Source of the DNA: Mariprofundaceae bacterium
GTDB lineage: Bacteria > Pseudomonadota > Zetaproteobacteria > Mariprofundales > Mariprofundaceae
Direction: 5' to 3'
Length of the DNA: 33,171 nucleotides
NCBI GenBank assembly: GCA_030950835.1
Contig: JAUZQU010000174.1
Span: 1-33,171, forward strand
Part shown: positions 1 to 6,608 of the stretch, in pieces
How the letters are laid out: every line of letters begins with the position of its first letter
How positions within the stretch are numbered: position 1 is the stretch's first letter
Program-made: the position numbers and the translations under genes
Notes under the pieces: generated by a model
The model's database searches: none
What the model was told of the DNA's origin: nothing
Seen by the model: only the letters and a program-made list of their open reading frames with translations

Positions 1-161
1 ATGCGTAGGTTGTGCTTCAAATTCAGAAATAGATAATTTTGGAAGCTTTTGGTCTAGGGTTCGCAGCTGCTGAATTGTTGGGCATGCAGCAAGCGATGGT
101 CTATAAGCCATAAAAGCACGCTATTCCTCCCCATGCCTCAATACGTACTCTAAGGATAACT

Positions 162-515
162 ATGAAAAAGACGTTTACATTAACCCACCCCAAAACAAAA
201 TATGCCCGATTGATTGATGCGGTAAGAAATGAAGTAAAAAGGTATCTAAAACGCGAACGTGGGAAAAGCATCGCTGAAGGTTATGTTTGGAATTTTGCTT
301 GCAAGTTTGGTCCAACTGCCGCACAAGCTAAGGTCATAAACGAAGCCGATTTAAGCAAAGCCATTACAGCCGCCGAGACAGAGCAATGCGAGTCCTTTTA
401 TATTGAGATTTTGGCAAAAAAATGCGCCAAAGCTGAGCAATCATATGTGAAACCTAACAAAGCCATGGCCGAACAGCATGAAGAAGCGGAGCCAGAAAAA
501 ACTGCTGATTCATAA
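162..515 (+). CDS. DUF6172-like small hypothetical protein
   Basis: This 117-residue protein opens with MKKTFTLTHPKTKYARLIDA and contains a basic YLKRERGKS segment, a WNFACKFGP segment and FYIEILAKKC. I recall this pattern from the uncharacterised DUF6172 family of roughly 100-residue proteobacterial proteins. No catalytic motif, signal peptide or membrane segment is visible, and the C-terminal 25 residues are acidic and probably disordered. The start is supported by AAGGAT six bases before ATG. The gene converges on the DTW gene, with nine bases between their stops and no clear terminator hairpin. Function is unknown. The family name is from memory and the reading frame itself is secure. Confidence 0.75.
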   Translation: MKKTFTLTHPKTKYARLIDAVRNEVKRYLKRERGKSIAEGYVWNFACKFGPTAAQAKVINEADLSKAITAAETEQCESFYIEILAKKCAKAEQSYVKPNKAMAEQHEEAEPEKTADS

Positions 516-524
516 ATAATGAAG

Positions 525-1013
525 TCATCTTTTGTGATCAGACCGCCTAGCTTGCGCAATGAAATGGACTAAGTTTTCCTCAAGAGCATGGGCTTGCTGT
601 GGCTGGTCAATGCTCTTTAAAACTTCGATCACACACTCTGCAGTACACAGCCCTGCTTCTTTTTGGTTGCGTCTAAGCGTATAAATCGAAGCAGCTTTAG
701 GCTGCAGCTGGACTTTGTTTAAGCGATGCAAATATGGGCTATGATTATACATTTTTTGCGACTCTTGCCATGTGGCATCAAGTATGATGAAGCTATCAAA
801 GCTTACACATTCCTCCACCCCAGCACTACCCTCACCAGGATAAACCAGTGCTACCGATTCATGTTTGAGCTTATGCAAAAGTTCAATATCTGGCAAAGTC
901 CGACTCCAAACAAAGACCTTACAATTTCCCCCGAGCACTTCAGCTGCCAAGATCCCAGTATTGCTCTTGCGAGTAAGTTCTCGTTGGTGTGTTAACAGAT
1001 AAATATTCACCAT
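525..1013 (-). CDS. short DTW-domain protein (tRNA-uridine aminocarboxypropyltransferase family)
   Basis: This 162-residue protein carries the DTW-family signature: LLTHQRE near the N-terminus, SNTG at about residues 17-20, the defining motif as DATW (LDATWQESQKMY), and YTLRRNQKEAGLCTAE near the C-terminus. Family members such as TapT transfer the aminocarboxypropyl group of S-adenosylmethionine to uridine in the tRNA variable loop to make acp3U. Longer members begin with a zinc-binding cysteine cluster of about 40 residues. This one starts directly at the HQRE motif and lacks it, so it belongs to a short subgroup. It lies 57 bases downstream of the DUF1456 gene on the same strand. No strong ribosome-binding site precedes the ATG. 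The family call is firm; the exact RNA substrate is not shown. Confidence 0.82.
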   Translation of the reverse strand: MVNIYLLTHQRELTRKSNTGILAAEVLGGNCKVFVWSRTLPDIELLHKLKHESVALVYPGEGSAGVEECVSFDSFIILDATWQESQKMYNHSPYLHRLNKVQLQPKAASIYTLRRNQKEAGLCTAECVIEVLKSIDQPQQAHALEENLVHFIAQARRSDHKR

Positions 1014-1070
1014 ACAAAAGATTTCATGCTGCAGCGTAGGTTGGCTACAATGCTCTCAATCCGCGCTGTT

Positions 1071-1781
1071 TTAATCAGACCTAGGCTTGCTTGCTTGATA
1101 GTCAGCATTCCATTTAAAGGCTATTTTCCCATCTTTATTTGTTGCAGCAGTGGCAGCTTCTTTTTTCTCAGCTTTGGGTTGAATAGAGGGTCTGTCTGCA
1201 GACCACTTAAAATCGGTATTGGCACCTTTTTTAGCAGCAGTCTTAGTGTGCTTGGCAGGGCTAACTTTAGCAGCGCCTTGTTGATCACCTGCCATAGCCT
1301 TAGTTGCTGCTTTGAGCGGTGCATCGGGTCGGTACTTCATCTGTAAGCCATGCAGGAAATTACGCAAAATTTGGTCTTTACACTCACGGTACTGACGGTG
1401 ATCAGACCTGCGAAAGAAGGCACTTAATTCATGTTTGCTGACAGTATATTTCACCAAACTAAGCAGCTGAATCATGGCATCATCTTTTAAGTTTAAAGCG
1501 ATACGCAGCTTCCTTAAAATAATATTGTTGCTTAACCGCTGCTCAGGCTCCTGTTGTGAACCCTCTTTTTTACCCCGTTTATCATGGATAAAACCATTAA
1601 GAAAGGTTGCTAGCTGGGTGTCGTTGCAAAGCTTATAAGCAGGGTCGTCATCTTTTTTTAACCAGTCACTAACTTGCTCGCGGCTAACCGCTAAATCAGC
1701 CAAGGCAAAAAGAGCAATCATTTTGGAGTCATTGATATCAAAGGCATAACGTAGCCTGCGTAAAATGTCGTTGTTGGTCAT
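1071..1781 (-). CDS. DUF1456 (YehS-like) protein, two tandem domains plus repeated tail
   Basis: Two copies of the DUF1456 module are visible: residues 1-68 (MTNNDILRRLRYAFDINDSK) and 84-150 (NNIILRKLRIALNLKDD). Each begins with the N-x-I-L-R-x-L-R signature and ends with an L-x-x-F-L-x-G helix. E. coli YehS has the same two-domain plan in about 156 residues; its function is unknown. This protein adds about 85 residues rich in Ala and Lys that contain two copies of FKW(S/N)AD, at 191-196 and 222-227. I chose ATG 1781 over the upstream GTG at 1799 because GGAG lies seven bases before it and the YehS N-terminus begins there. The gene is probably cotranscribed with the DTW gene. The tail is likely disordered and might bind nucleic acid or a partner; this is inference only. 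Confidence 0.82.
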   Translation of the reverse strand: MTNNDILRRLRYAFDINDSKMIALFALADLAVSREQVSDWLKKDDDPAYKLCNDTQLATFLNGFIHDKRGKKEGSQQEPEQRLSNNIILRKLRIALNLKDDAMIQLLSLVKYTVSKHELSAFFRRSDHRQYRECKDQILRNFLHGLQMKYRPDAPLKAATKAMAGDQQGAAKVSPAKHTKTAAKKGANTDFKWSADRPSIQPKAEKKEAATAATNKDGKIAFKWNADYQASKPRSD

Positions 1782-2267
1782 GCTTGCTCCAGTATTCACA
1801 CTTGCTGAGGTTTCAGCAGAGAAGATACTCAGTCGCCTGAGCTTAGTCTATCATGAAACATAGCATCAACTTTTCAATCGCTCACATAAGATGTAGTGAT
1901 TCAGAGTACAAAGCAGCGGAGTTAAGTCGATTATTGTACTATCTATTGATCAGTATATATCGCTGCTTATCTCGCGTAAATCATCCGCCCAGCGGCTGAA
2001 ATAGTGGCAGAATTTTCGCTATCAATCAATGAGAAGACCTTGCTGAACGATTATGGGAGGGGTTCGGTTTCTGCATGATTTTAATGTGATTCCCCTGAAG
2101 GGAAAGAGTAATGCTCTTGACATTAAGCCCAAGGTTTATACTGTTCCGCACCGTTCCATATTACTGGAACATGCTTTATGATTTAAAAGGTTGAAGCGAA
2201 AATATATATCGTCTTTTACCATCAGTTTTTGTTTGATGAACCAGTTGAATCAAACAATACCCTTTGT
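1782..2267. other. gene-poor stretch upstream of SRP RNA
   Basis: No convincing gene is seen in these 486 bases. A 42-codon frame from ATG 2053 to TGA 2181 has no ribosome-binding site at a useful distance. Two overlapping inverted repeats lie at 1905-1968: AGTACAA (1905-1911) with TTGTACT (1934-1940), and AAGCAGCG (1911-1918) with CGCTGCTT (1961-1968). They share one base, so the two hairpins could compete. A possible plus-strand promoter is TTGTAC (1934-1939), 16 bases, then TATATC (1956-1961). A further 9-bp perfect inverted repeat sits at 2229-2257, just before the SRP RNA. Confidence 0.5.
2229..2260 (+). promoter_or_regulatory. possible promoter and 9-bp inverted repeat before ffs
   Basis: TTGTTTGAT (2229-2237) and ATCAAACAA (2249-2257) form a perfect 9-bp inverted repeat with an 11-base spacer. 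Overlapping it, TTTGAT (2232-2237) and CAATAC (2255-2260) are spaced 17 bases apart. As weak -35 and -10 elements they would start transcription at about 2267, which agrees with the 5' end of the folded SRP RNA. The match to consensus is poor, so the agreement in position is the main support. Confidence 0.3.
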
Positions 2268-2383
2268 CATCTGGGTCGGGCCTCGCACGGAAAGTCTTGG
2301 TGAACCCCGTCAGGTCTGGAAAGAAGCAGCGGAAGCGAAGTACTTTCGCGTTGCGAATCAGTCCGATTCAGGTGGCATTTTTT
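2268..2383 (+). ncRNA. ffs: small bacterial SRP RNA (4.5S RNA)
   Basis: The RNA is the scaffold of the signal recognition particle. It binds Ffh and promotes docking with FtsY during membrane-protein targeting. The conserved domain IV core is at 2313-2330 (GGTCTGGAAAGAAGCAGC), with the GGAA tetraloop at 2318-2321 and the asymmetric internal-loop sequence after it. The ends pair: 2268-2281 with 2361-2374 gives a continuous 14-bp helix with four G-U pairs, and further short helices (AAAG with CTTT) lead towards the core. The folded part is 107 nt, close to the 114 nt of E. coli 4.5S RNA. A run of six T (2378-2383) follows and probably ends transcription. The pair that closes the GGAA loop is T2317-A2322, where E. 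coli has C-G. Confidence 0.92.
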
Positions 2384-2561
2384 CTCAAGTATACTTTGAA
2401 AAACTGACTATTCCCCACGATACCTAGCGTCACCCAAACATGCATTGCTCATCACTTTCGATTGGATTTGAAATCCAAGCATGACAGGCTGCGATGGACA
2501 CTCGTATTCCCGCCTGACGACAACAGAACTATGCATCTTTGAATCAGACTGTTTTGAGTTA

Positions 2562-3200
2562 TTATAGGGGTGATGCTTCTTCGCTGACTGTGAAACCTGT
2601 TAATTTATCCACACGTAAAATACGTTTTTTGAGTGCTAAAGCTTGTGCTTTGCTGGCGACAGGGCCTACCCATACGGCATAGATGCCACCTTTATCGACG
2701 ACTTTGGCGCGTTTGTAATGTTGTTGCATCTTTTTATACATGATATTGGCAAGCGCTTTTTTCTGAAATGCACCGACTTGGATGTATAAATGCCCTTTAC
2801 CAACAGTAATCTTGAGGGCTGAAGCCTTGGCTGGGGCTGGAGTGACTTTGCGCTTAGGCTGAACTGCAGTTTTCTGCGCTGGCGCTATGGCTTGTGTTAT
2901 GTTTGTGGCATATGGATTGATGGAGGACGAGGGTATTTGTTGCTGTGCAGCGCTATAGCCATTCAAAATGTTGTTATAAGGCGAAACTGTGGCAATGACA
3001 GGTTGGCTGAAAGATGGTTTTTCGATGGTTGCCACTTCTGTGGGCATAGTTGGTGTTGCTGTTTCATGTTCAGCTGAGCTTGGGATAAACCAAATAATAG
3101 AAACAACCAAAATAATCAAACTGGCAAGTAAGGCGAGCATGCCAGCCAGTTTGATTTCAGTCGTATTTGCTGCGTATGTTTGCAACCATGGGGTACGCAT
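2562..3200 (-). CDS. SPOR-domain single-pass membrane protein
   Basis: This 212-residue protein has a short cytoplasmic N-terminus and one transmembrane helix (about residues 18-39, rich in L, I, V). A Pro/Ala/Gln-rich linker follows (about 45-130), then a C-terminal SPOR domain (about 136-208: LYIQVGAFQ, then YAVWVGPVASKAQALALKK). This layout matches DedD/FtsN-type proteins, in which SPOR binds glycan strands stripped of stem peptides at the division septum. It is the last gene of the minus-strand envelope cluster and starts five bases after the stop of the receiver gene. No ribosome-binding site is obvious, which suggests translational coupling. It would act in the periplasm at division sites. 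Whether it is the cell's DedD or FtsN equivalent cannot be decided here. Confidence 0.85.
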   Translation of the reverse strand: MRTPWLQTYAANTTEIKLAGMLALLASLIILVVSIIWFIPSSAEHETATPTMPTEVATIEKPSFSQPVIATVSPYNNILNGYSAAQQQIPSSSINPYATNITQAIAPAQKTAVQPKRKVTPAPAKASALKITVGKGHLYIQVGAFQKKALANIMYKKMQQHYKRAKVVDKGGIYAVWVGPVASKAQALALKKRILRVDKLTGFTVSEEASPL

Positions 3201-3205
3201 TATAC

Positions 3206-3601
3206 TTAGTCGAGTTTAAGGATTTCCCCAAGTTTTTCGCAGAATGTGTGGTAGCGGAATGGTTTTTGTAACACATTCAAGGTCAAATCTGGAAAGCGCT
3301 CAACTAAATCATCGGGGTAACCCGTGACAAACAGTACCCGCTCCAACAAACTAGGGTTGACATGAATTAAACTATTGTAAATTTCATCACCTGTGAGTTT
3401 CGGCAAACGAACATCCAGCAGGATAGCTTGGTATTGGTCACCATTCATACTTAACTCAAATAAACCTTGAACAGGGTCACTGATGGTTTTAATTTCACAT
3501 TCAATACCTTTTTCACCAAGAAAACGATTGAGAAAAGCAGCAACAATACTTTGTACAGTATCCTCATCATCCACTGCTAAAACCTTAATTACTTGACTCA
3601 T
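3206..3601 (-). CDS. stand-alone response-regulator receiver protein
   Basis: This 131-residue protein is a single CheY-like receiver domain with no output domain. The expected residues are present: acidic pair D11-D12, phosphoacceptor D63 (LLDVRLP), T93 (FVTGYPDD) and K113 in LQKPF. The predicted secondary-structure order fits the full alpha/beta fold. It lies 20 bases after the cysteine-cluster gene and five bases before the SPOR gene, inside a cluster of peptidoglycan-active proteins. No histidine kinase lies next to it, so the partner is unknown. It may signal by protein contact or take part in a phosphorelay. The receiver call is secure and the role is open. Confidence 0.9.
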   Translation of the reverse strand: MSQVIKVLAVDDEDTVQSIVAAFLNRFLGEKGIECEIKTISDPVQGLFELSMNGDQYQAILLDVRLPKLTGDEIYNSLIHVNPSLLERVLFVTGYPDDLVERFPDLTLNVLQKPFRYHTFCEKLGEILKLD

Positions 3602-3621
3602 AGTGTTATAACCTTTTATGC

Positions 3622-4344
3622 CTATTTAGACTGCTGCAAAACAGCAATCATCTGATTTAAATGCTTTAATGCCTGATGGCATACTTCTGCAAGCCTTGGA
3701 TTGTTGGATTCAACGGCTGAATCACGTTTATCTTCTAGCTTTTGCAAACGTTTTTGAAGCGAAGCCTCAAAATGGATGTTGGTACAAAAGTGTGGACACA
3801 TGAGACATGCATCAAGCAAGTAACATGGTTCATCTTTCATGCAGAAGCCGGTATCATGAACTTGTAAATTAGAATTATCAAGCACACGCTGTTGTGTTTC
3901 CGTATTTTCAACATCAAGCTGCACGATTTGGCTTTGAAAGTTGATAAAAGGTGGTTTGAATACTGCAACACGCTGATGTTTGTTGCTCAACGACCACAAG
4001 CCGTTTTCATCTTGACGAATGCCCGGCCAGCGCCATAAAAACAACTCCACGACATAACGTGTTGTTTCATCGAGTTCACTTTGTTGATTCAACCAATCAG
4101 CGATAACTTTGGCAGCATGACCTATGGGTGTATGTTCATGGGCTTCAAAATCCATCTGATATAAATCAACATACAATCGAAGTACGGGTATACCATGTTC
4201 GGATTTATCTGAATTGCGGGTAAGTAAGGCGTTGACACTATCCATTTTGTCTGGGCTAAAGGGAATATCACAGGGGAAAGTGCCGAGAAATATATCAATT
4301 TTTTGGTCGTCTTTGCTGATGCGGAACAAATCACTTTCACTCAT
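3622..4344 (-). CDS. uncharacterised protein with C-terminal cysteine cluster
   Basis: I do not recognise this 240-residue protein as a whole. The first 165 residues look globular and soluble, with several W and H residues (LFLWRWPGIRQ). A cysteine cluster follows: FCMKDEPCYLLDACLMCPHF, then CTNIHF, giving five Cys in about 24 residues. A charged helical tail (SLQKRLQKLEDKRDSAVE) comes last. The cluster-plus-helix resembles the C-terminal module I recall in Tn554-type tyrosine integrases (a C-x-x-CP-x-F-x-T pattern), but no integrase catalytic domain is present. ATG 4344 is preferred over TTG 4356 because GGAGG lies seven bases before it. The gene overlaps the M23 gene by 8 bp, so the two are probably translationally coupled. 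The cysteines may bind zinc or an Fe-S cluster. Confidence 0.8.
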   Translation of the reverse strand: MSESDLFRISKDDQKIDIFLGTFPCDIPFSPDKMDSVNALLTRNSDKSEHGIPVLRLYVDLYQMDFEAHEHTPIGHAAKVIADWLNQQSELDETTRYVVELFLWRWPGIRQDENGLWSLSNKHQRVAVFKPPFINFQSQIVQLDVENTETQQRVLDNSNLQVHDTGFCMKDEPCYLLDACLMCPHFCTNIHFEASLQKRLQKLEDKRDSAVESNNPRLAEVCHQALKHLNQMIAVLQQSK

Positions 4345-5191
4345 CTTTGCCTCCAAGACTGGGTTGAGCCTCTTGTTGTGCAGCTTGGTTCAACATGGTG
4401 CGCGGATTGATTTTCGCGCCTGCAAAATGTACACCCCAATGTAAGTGTGGCCCTGTAGAACGACCCGTACTGCCGACCTCGGCAAATACTTCGCCTGCTT
4501 GTAAGACTTGCCCTTTTTTGACCAAGCTACGTTTGAGGTGAGCATAGATGCTGGTGAGACCATTACCATGTCCGATAGCAATGAGGTTGCCATTTAAATA
4601 CATATCTTCTACCAGCAGCACTTTTCCTGCCAAAGGTGCGAAGACTTTGGTGCCTGCTGCTGCTGCAATATCAATGCCTGAGTGGGGAGAGCGAGGTTTG
4701 TTGTTAATATAACGCTGGGCAGCAAATGGTGTGGAAATGATGCCTGCTACTGGCCAAGACATGGCTGGCCATGTATGCAAGGTGGGTGCGCTGGTTTTGT
4801 AGGCGGTTTTGATGGCTTGTTGGTCAGCGCGTAGGCGTTTTAGGTTTTCAGGGCTAAAGGATGACATGCTTTTTTTGACTTGGATGTGGGAAATGCGAAA
4901 ATCACCTTGGTTGACCTGTATCTCATCATGCCAAGTTTGTTTGGACTGGCTGCTTGACCAAGTGATGGGGTATTTTCCGACTTTGGTATGCAGGTGTACC
5001 GCAATCCATGCTACTTGCTGCTCATCGTGTTTATAAATGGGCCATGACTTACCAAAGGCTTGGACTTTCATGCCCTCAGCTTGGGTAGGGGCAGGGATAC
5101 GCAAAACATCACCTTGGGGGACTTCGTAGCTGCTGGCGAAAGCAGTGAGTTGTAAACAGCAGCATACACAGAGCGAGATGAGGTATTTCAT
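4337..5191 (-). CDS. periplasmic M23-family peptidoglycan endopeptidase
   Basis: This 284-residue protein has a signal peptide (residues 1-19, ending TAFA). A beta-rich N-terminal region, about 23-100, follows and resembles the fold found before M23 domains. The LytM-type peptidase domain covers about 145-268. Zinc ligands H170 and D174 (PHSGIDIAA) and the HLH motif at 249-251 (GPHLHWGVH) are present, as is H218 (YAHL). All catalytic residues are intact, so it should cut peptide cross-links rather than be a degenerate EnvC/NlpD-like activator. The start overlaps the xseA stop in an ATGA, and its own end overlaps the next gene by 8 bp. Its presence beside an MltD-like enzyme and a SPOR protein supports a role in wall turnover or cell separation. 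Confidence 0.9.
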   Translation of the reverse strand: MKYLISLCVCCCLQLTAFASSYEVPQGDVLRIPAPTQAEGMKVQAFGKSWPIYKHDEQQVAWIAVHLHTKVGKYPITWSSSQSKQTWHDEIQVNQGDFRISHIQVKKSMSSFSPENLKRLRADQQAIKTAYKTSAPTLHTWPAMSWPVAGIISTPFAAQRYINNKPRSPHSGIDIAAAAGTKVFAPLAGKVLLVEDMYLNGNLIAIGHGNGLTSIYAHLKRSLVKKGQVLQAGEVFAEVGSTGRSTGPHLHWGVHFAGAKINPRTMLNQAAQQEAQPSLGGKDE

Positions 5192-6603
5192 GGTTGAGGC
5201 AGCTCCTTGGTTTGCACTTGTTGTACACTGACATCGGCAACACCATCATGAAAATGCAGTTGCAGCAAGTCGTTGCTGTGTAAACCTTGGCTAGAAGTGA
5301 TGATTTGACCTTGGGTGTTGGTGGTCATGGCATAACCACGTTGCAAAATATGACTAGGGTTGAGGGCTTGTAGATGTTCATGCAGAGCCTGCCAGCGTTG
5401 TTGTTGCTGGTGTAAGCTTTGGTAGGACTGTTGTAATAAACGTTGTTGTACGGCAGCATAATACTGCTGTTGTTGCAGTTTGATATGGTTGGCATGATGC
5501 AACAAACGTTGATTCAAATGATAATAATGATGGGTTTGTTGGCGTAAACGTTGGTAGGGTTCAAGCTGTTGTAAACGCTGGTTGTGTTGTTTTAAAAGAC
5601 GGCGTTGTTGTTGGATATATTGCCTATAATATTGCTGCAAGCGGGTATTACACCGCTCTAATGACCAGTATTTATCATCTTTGTAACGGGTGATGTGATG
5701 GGTTAAACGTTGTTGCAGCTGTTGTTCTTGTTGCTTTTGGCTTTGTAGCTGACGTTGCAAGAGCATAGACAATACATGCTTTTTGGGCAGTTGTTGACGC
5801 AGGGTTTCACGCGATGGGCAACATAATTCAGCGGCATTGGATGGGGTTGCAGCCCGACAATCCGCAGCTAAATCAGCTAGTGTGGTGTCAATTTCGTGCC
5901 CAATGCCTGAAATGACGGGTATAGGGCAGTCTACAATGGCTTTGACGATGTTTTCATCATTAAAACACCATAAATCTTCCATACTTCCGCCACCACGCAC
6001 CAATAAAATCACATCAGGCATCGTTGTTTGTTGTTGTACACGCGAAAAGGCAGCCACAACTTCAGCTATAGCTTGTTCACCTTGCACCAAACATGGGAAA
6101 AGTGTGATGTGCAACCAAGCAGGACGACTGCTTAATACTTTTTTCACATCTTCAAGCGCCGCTGCAGTTGTTGAGGTGATGATGGCAATACGTTGGGGTA
6201 GTGTGGGGATGTTTAGCTTACGTTGGCTTTCAAACCAGCCGCGCTCGGCAAGGGTTTGTTTGCGGCGTTCAAATTCGGCTGCCAAACGCCCTTCACCTTG
6301 GGCTTGAATGCTTTGCACGACCAGTTGGTAGCTGCCGCGTGGTTCATATAAGCTTAAATGTCCTGAAAATATATACGCTTGCCCTTCTTTGGGGCGTGTT
6401 TTTAAACGTAAAGCGGCACTGCGCCAAACTACGGCGGAAATAGCAGCGTGACTATCCTTGATGGTGAAATAGTAGTGACCAGATGAAGGCTTGGTTAAAC
6501 GTGAAATTTCACCCGAAACTTGGATTTGGGCAAAGCCTTGCTCCAAGACTTGTTTGATGCGGGCAGTGAGCTCGGTAACACTAAGCGGTGGACTGGTTTG
6601 CAT
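5188..6603 (-). CDS. xseA: exodeoxyribonuclease VII large subunit
   Basis: The catalytic subunit of exonuclease VII digests single-stranded DNA to oligonucleotides together with XseB in the cytoplasm. The N-terminal OB-fold contains VSGEISRLTKPSSGHYYFT, and the conserved catalytic-domain motif LLVRGGGSMEDLWCFNDE is present, as are GIGHEIDTTLADLAADCRA and the C-terminal ILQRGYAM. The frame extends upstream to 6654, inside the substrate-binding-protein gene. ATG 6603 (MQTSPPLSVTEL) is preferred because the family begins there and it lies five bases after that gene's stop. The protein is 471 residues, slightly longer than most. The central helical region is unusually rich in Gln, His and Tyr. 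xseB is not in the window. Confidence 0.93.
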   Translation of the reverse strand: MQTSPPLSVTELTARIKQVLEQGFAQIQVSGEISRLTKPSSGHYYFTIKDSHAAISAVVWRSAALRLKTRPKEGQAYIFSGHLSLYEPRGSYQLVVQSIQAQGEGRLAAEFERRKQTLAERGWFESQRKLNIPTLPQRIAIITSTTAAALEDVKKVLSSRPAWLHITLFPCLVQGEQAIAEVVAAFSRVQQQTTMPDVILLVRGGGSMEDLWCFNDENIVKAIVDCPIPVISGIGHEIDTTLADLAADCRAATPSNAAELCCPSRETLRQQLPKKHVLSMLLQRQLQSQKQQEQQLQQRLTHHITRYKDDKYWSLERCNTRLQQYYRQYIQQQRRLLKQHNQRLQQLEPYQRLRQQTHHYYHLNQRLLHHANHIKLQQQQYYAAVQQRLLQQSYQSLHQQQQRWQALHEHLQALNPSHILQRGYAMTTNTQGQIITSSQGLHSNDLLQLHFHDGVADVSVQQVQTKELPQP

Positions 6604-6608
6604 GGTGT

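Noticed and set aside
726-995. 89-codon plus-strand frame opposite the DTW gene
   Set aside because: It is a shadow of the DTW gene, whose family motifs are clear on the minus strand.
3-1043. Shared 10-mer GCGTAGGTTG at 3-12 and 1034-1043, considered as a dispersed repeat
   Set aside because: The flanks do not match. Two 10-base copies in 33 kb are not enough to claim a repeat family.
2053-2181. 42-codon plus-strand reading frame in the gene-poor stretch
   Set aside because: It starts directly after a stop, has no Shine-Dalgarno sequence at a useful distance and resembles no protein I know. It could be a gene remnant, but the support is too weak.
2191-2427. 78-codon plus-strand reading frame
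   Set aside because: It covers the whole SRP RNA, starts at a non-ATG codon without a ribosome-binding site, and its protein has no recognisable features. The RNA explains the sequence.
2462-2482. Hairpin TTGGATT-TGA-AATCCAA after the SRP RNA, considered as a terminator
   Set aside because: No T run follows on either strand, and the SRP RNA already has a T run at its 3' end.
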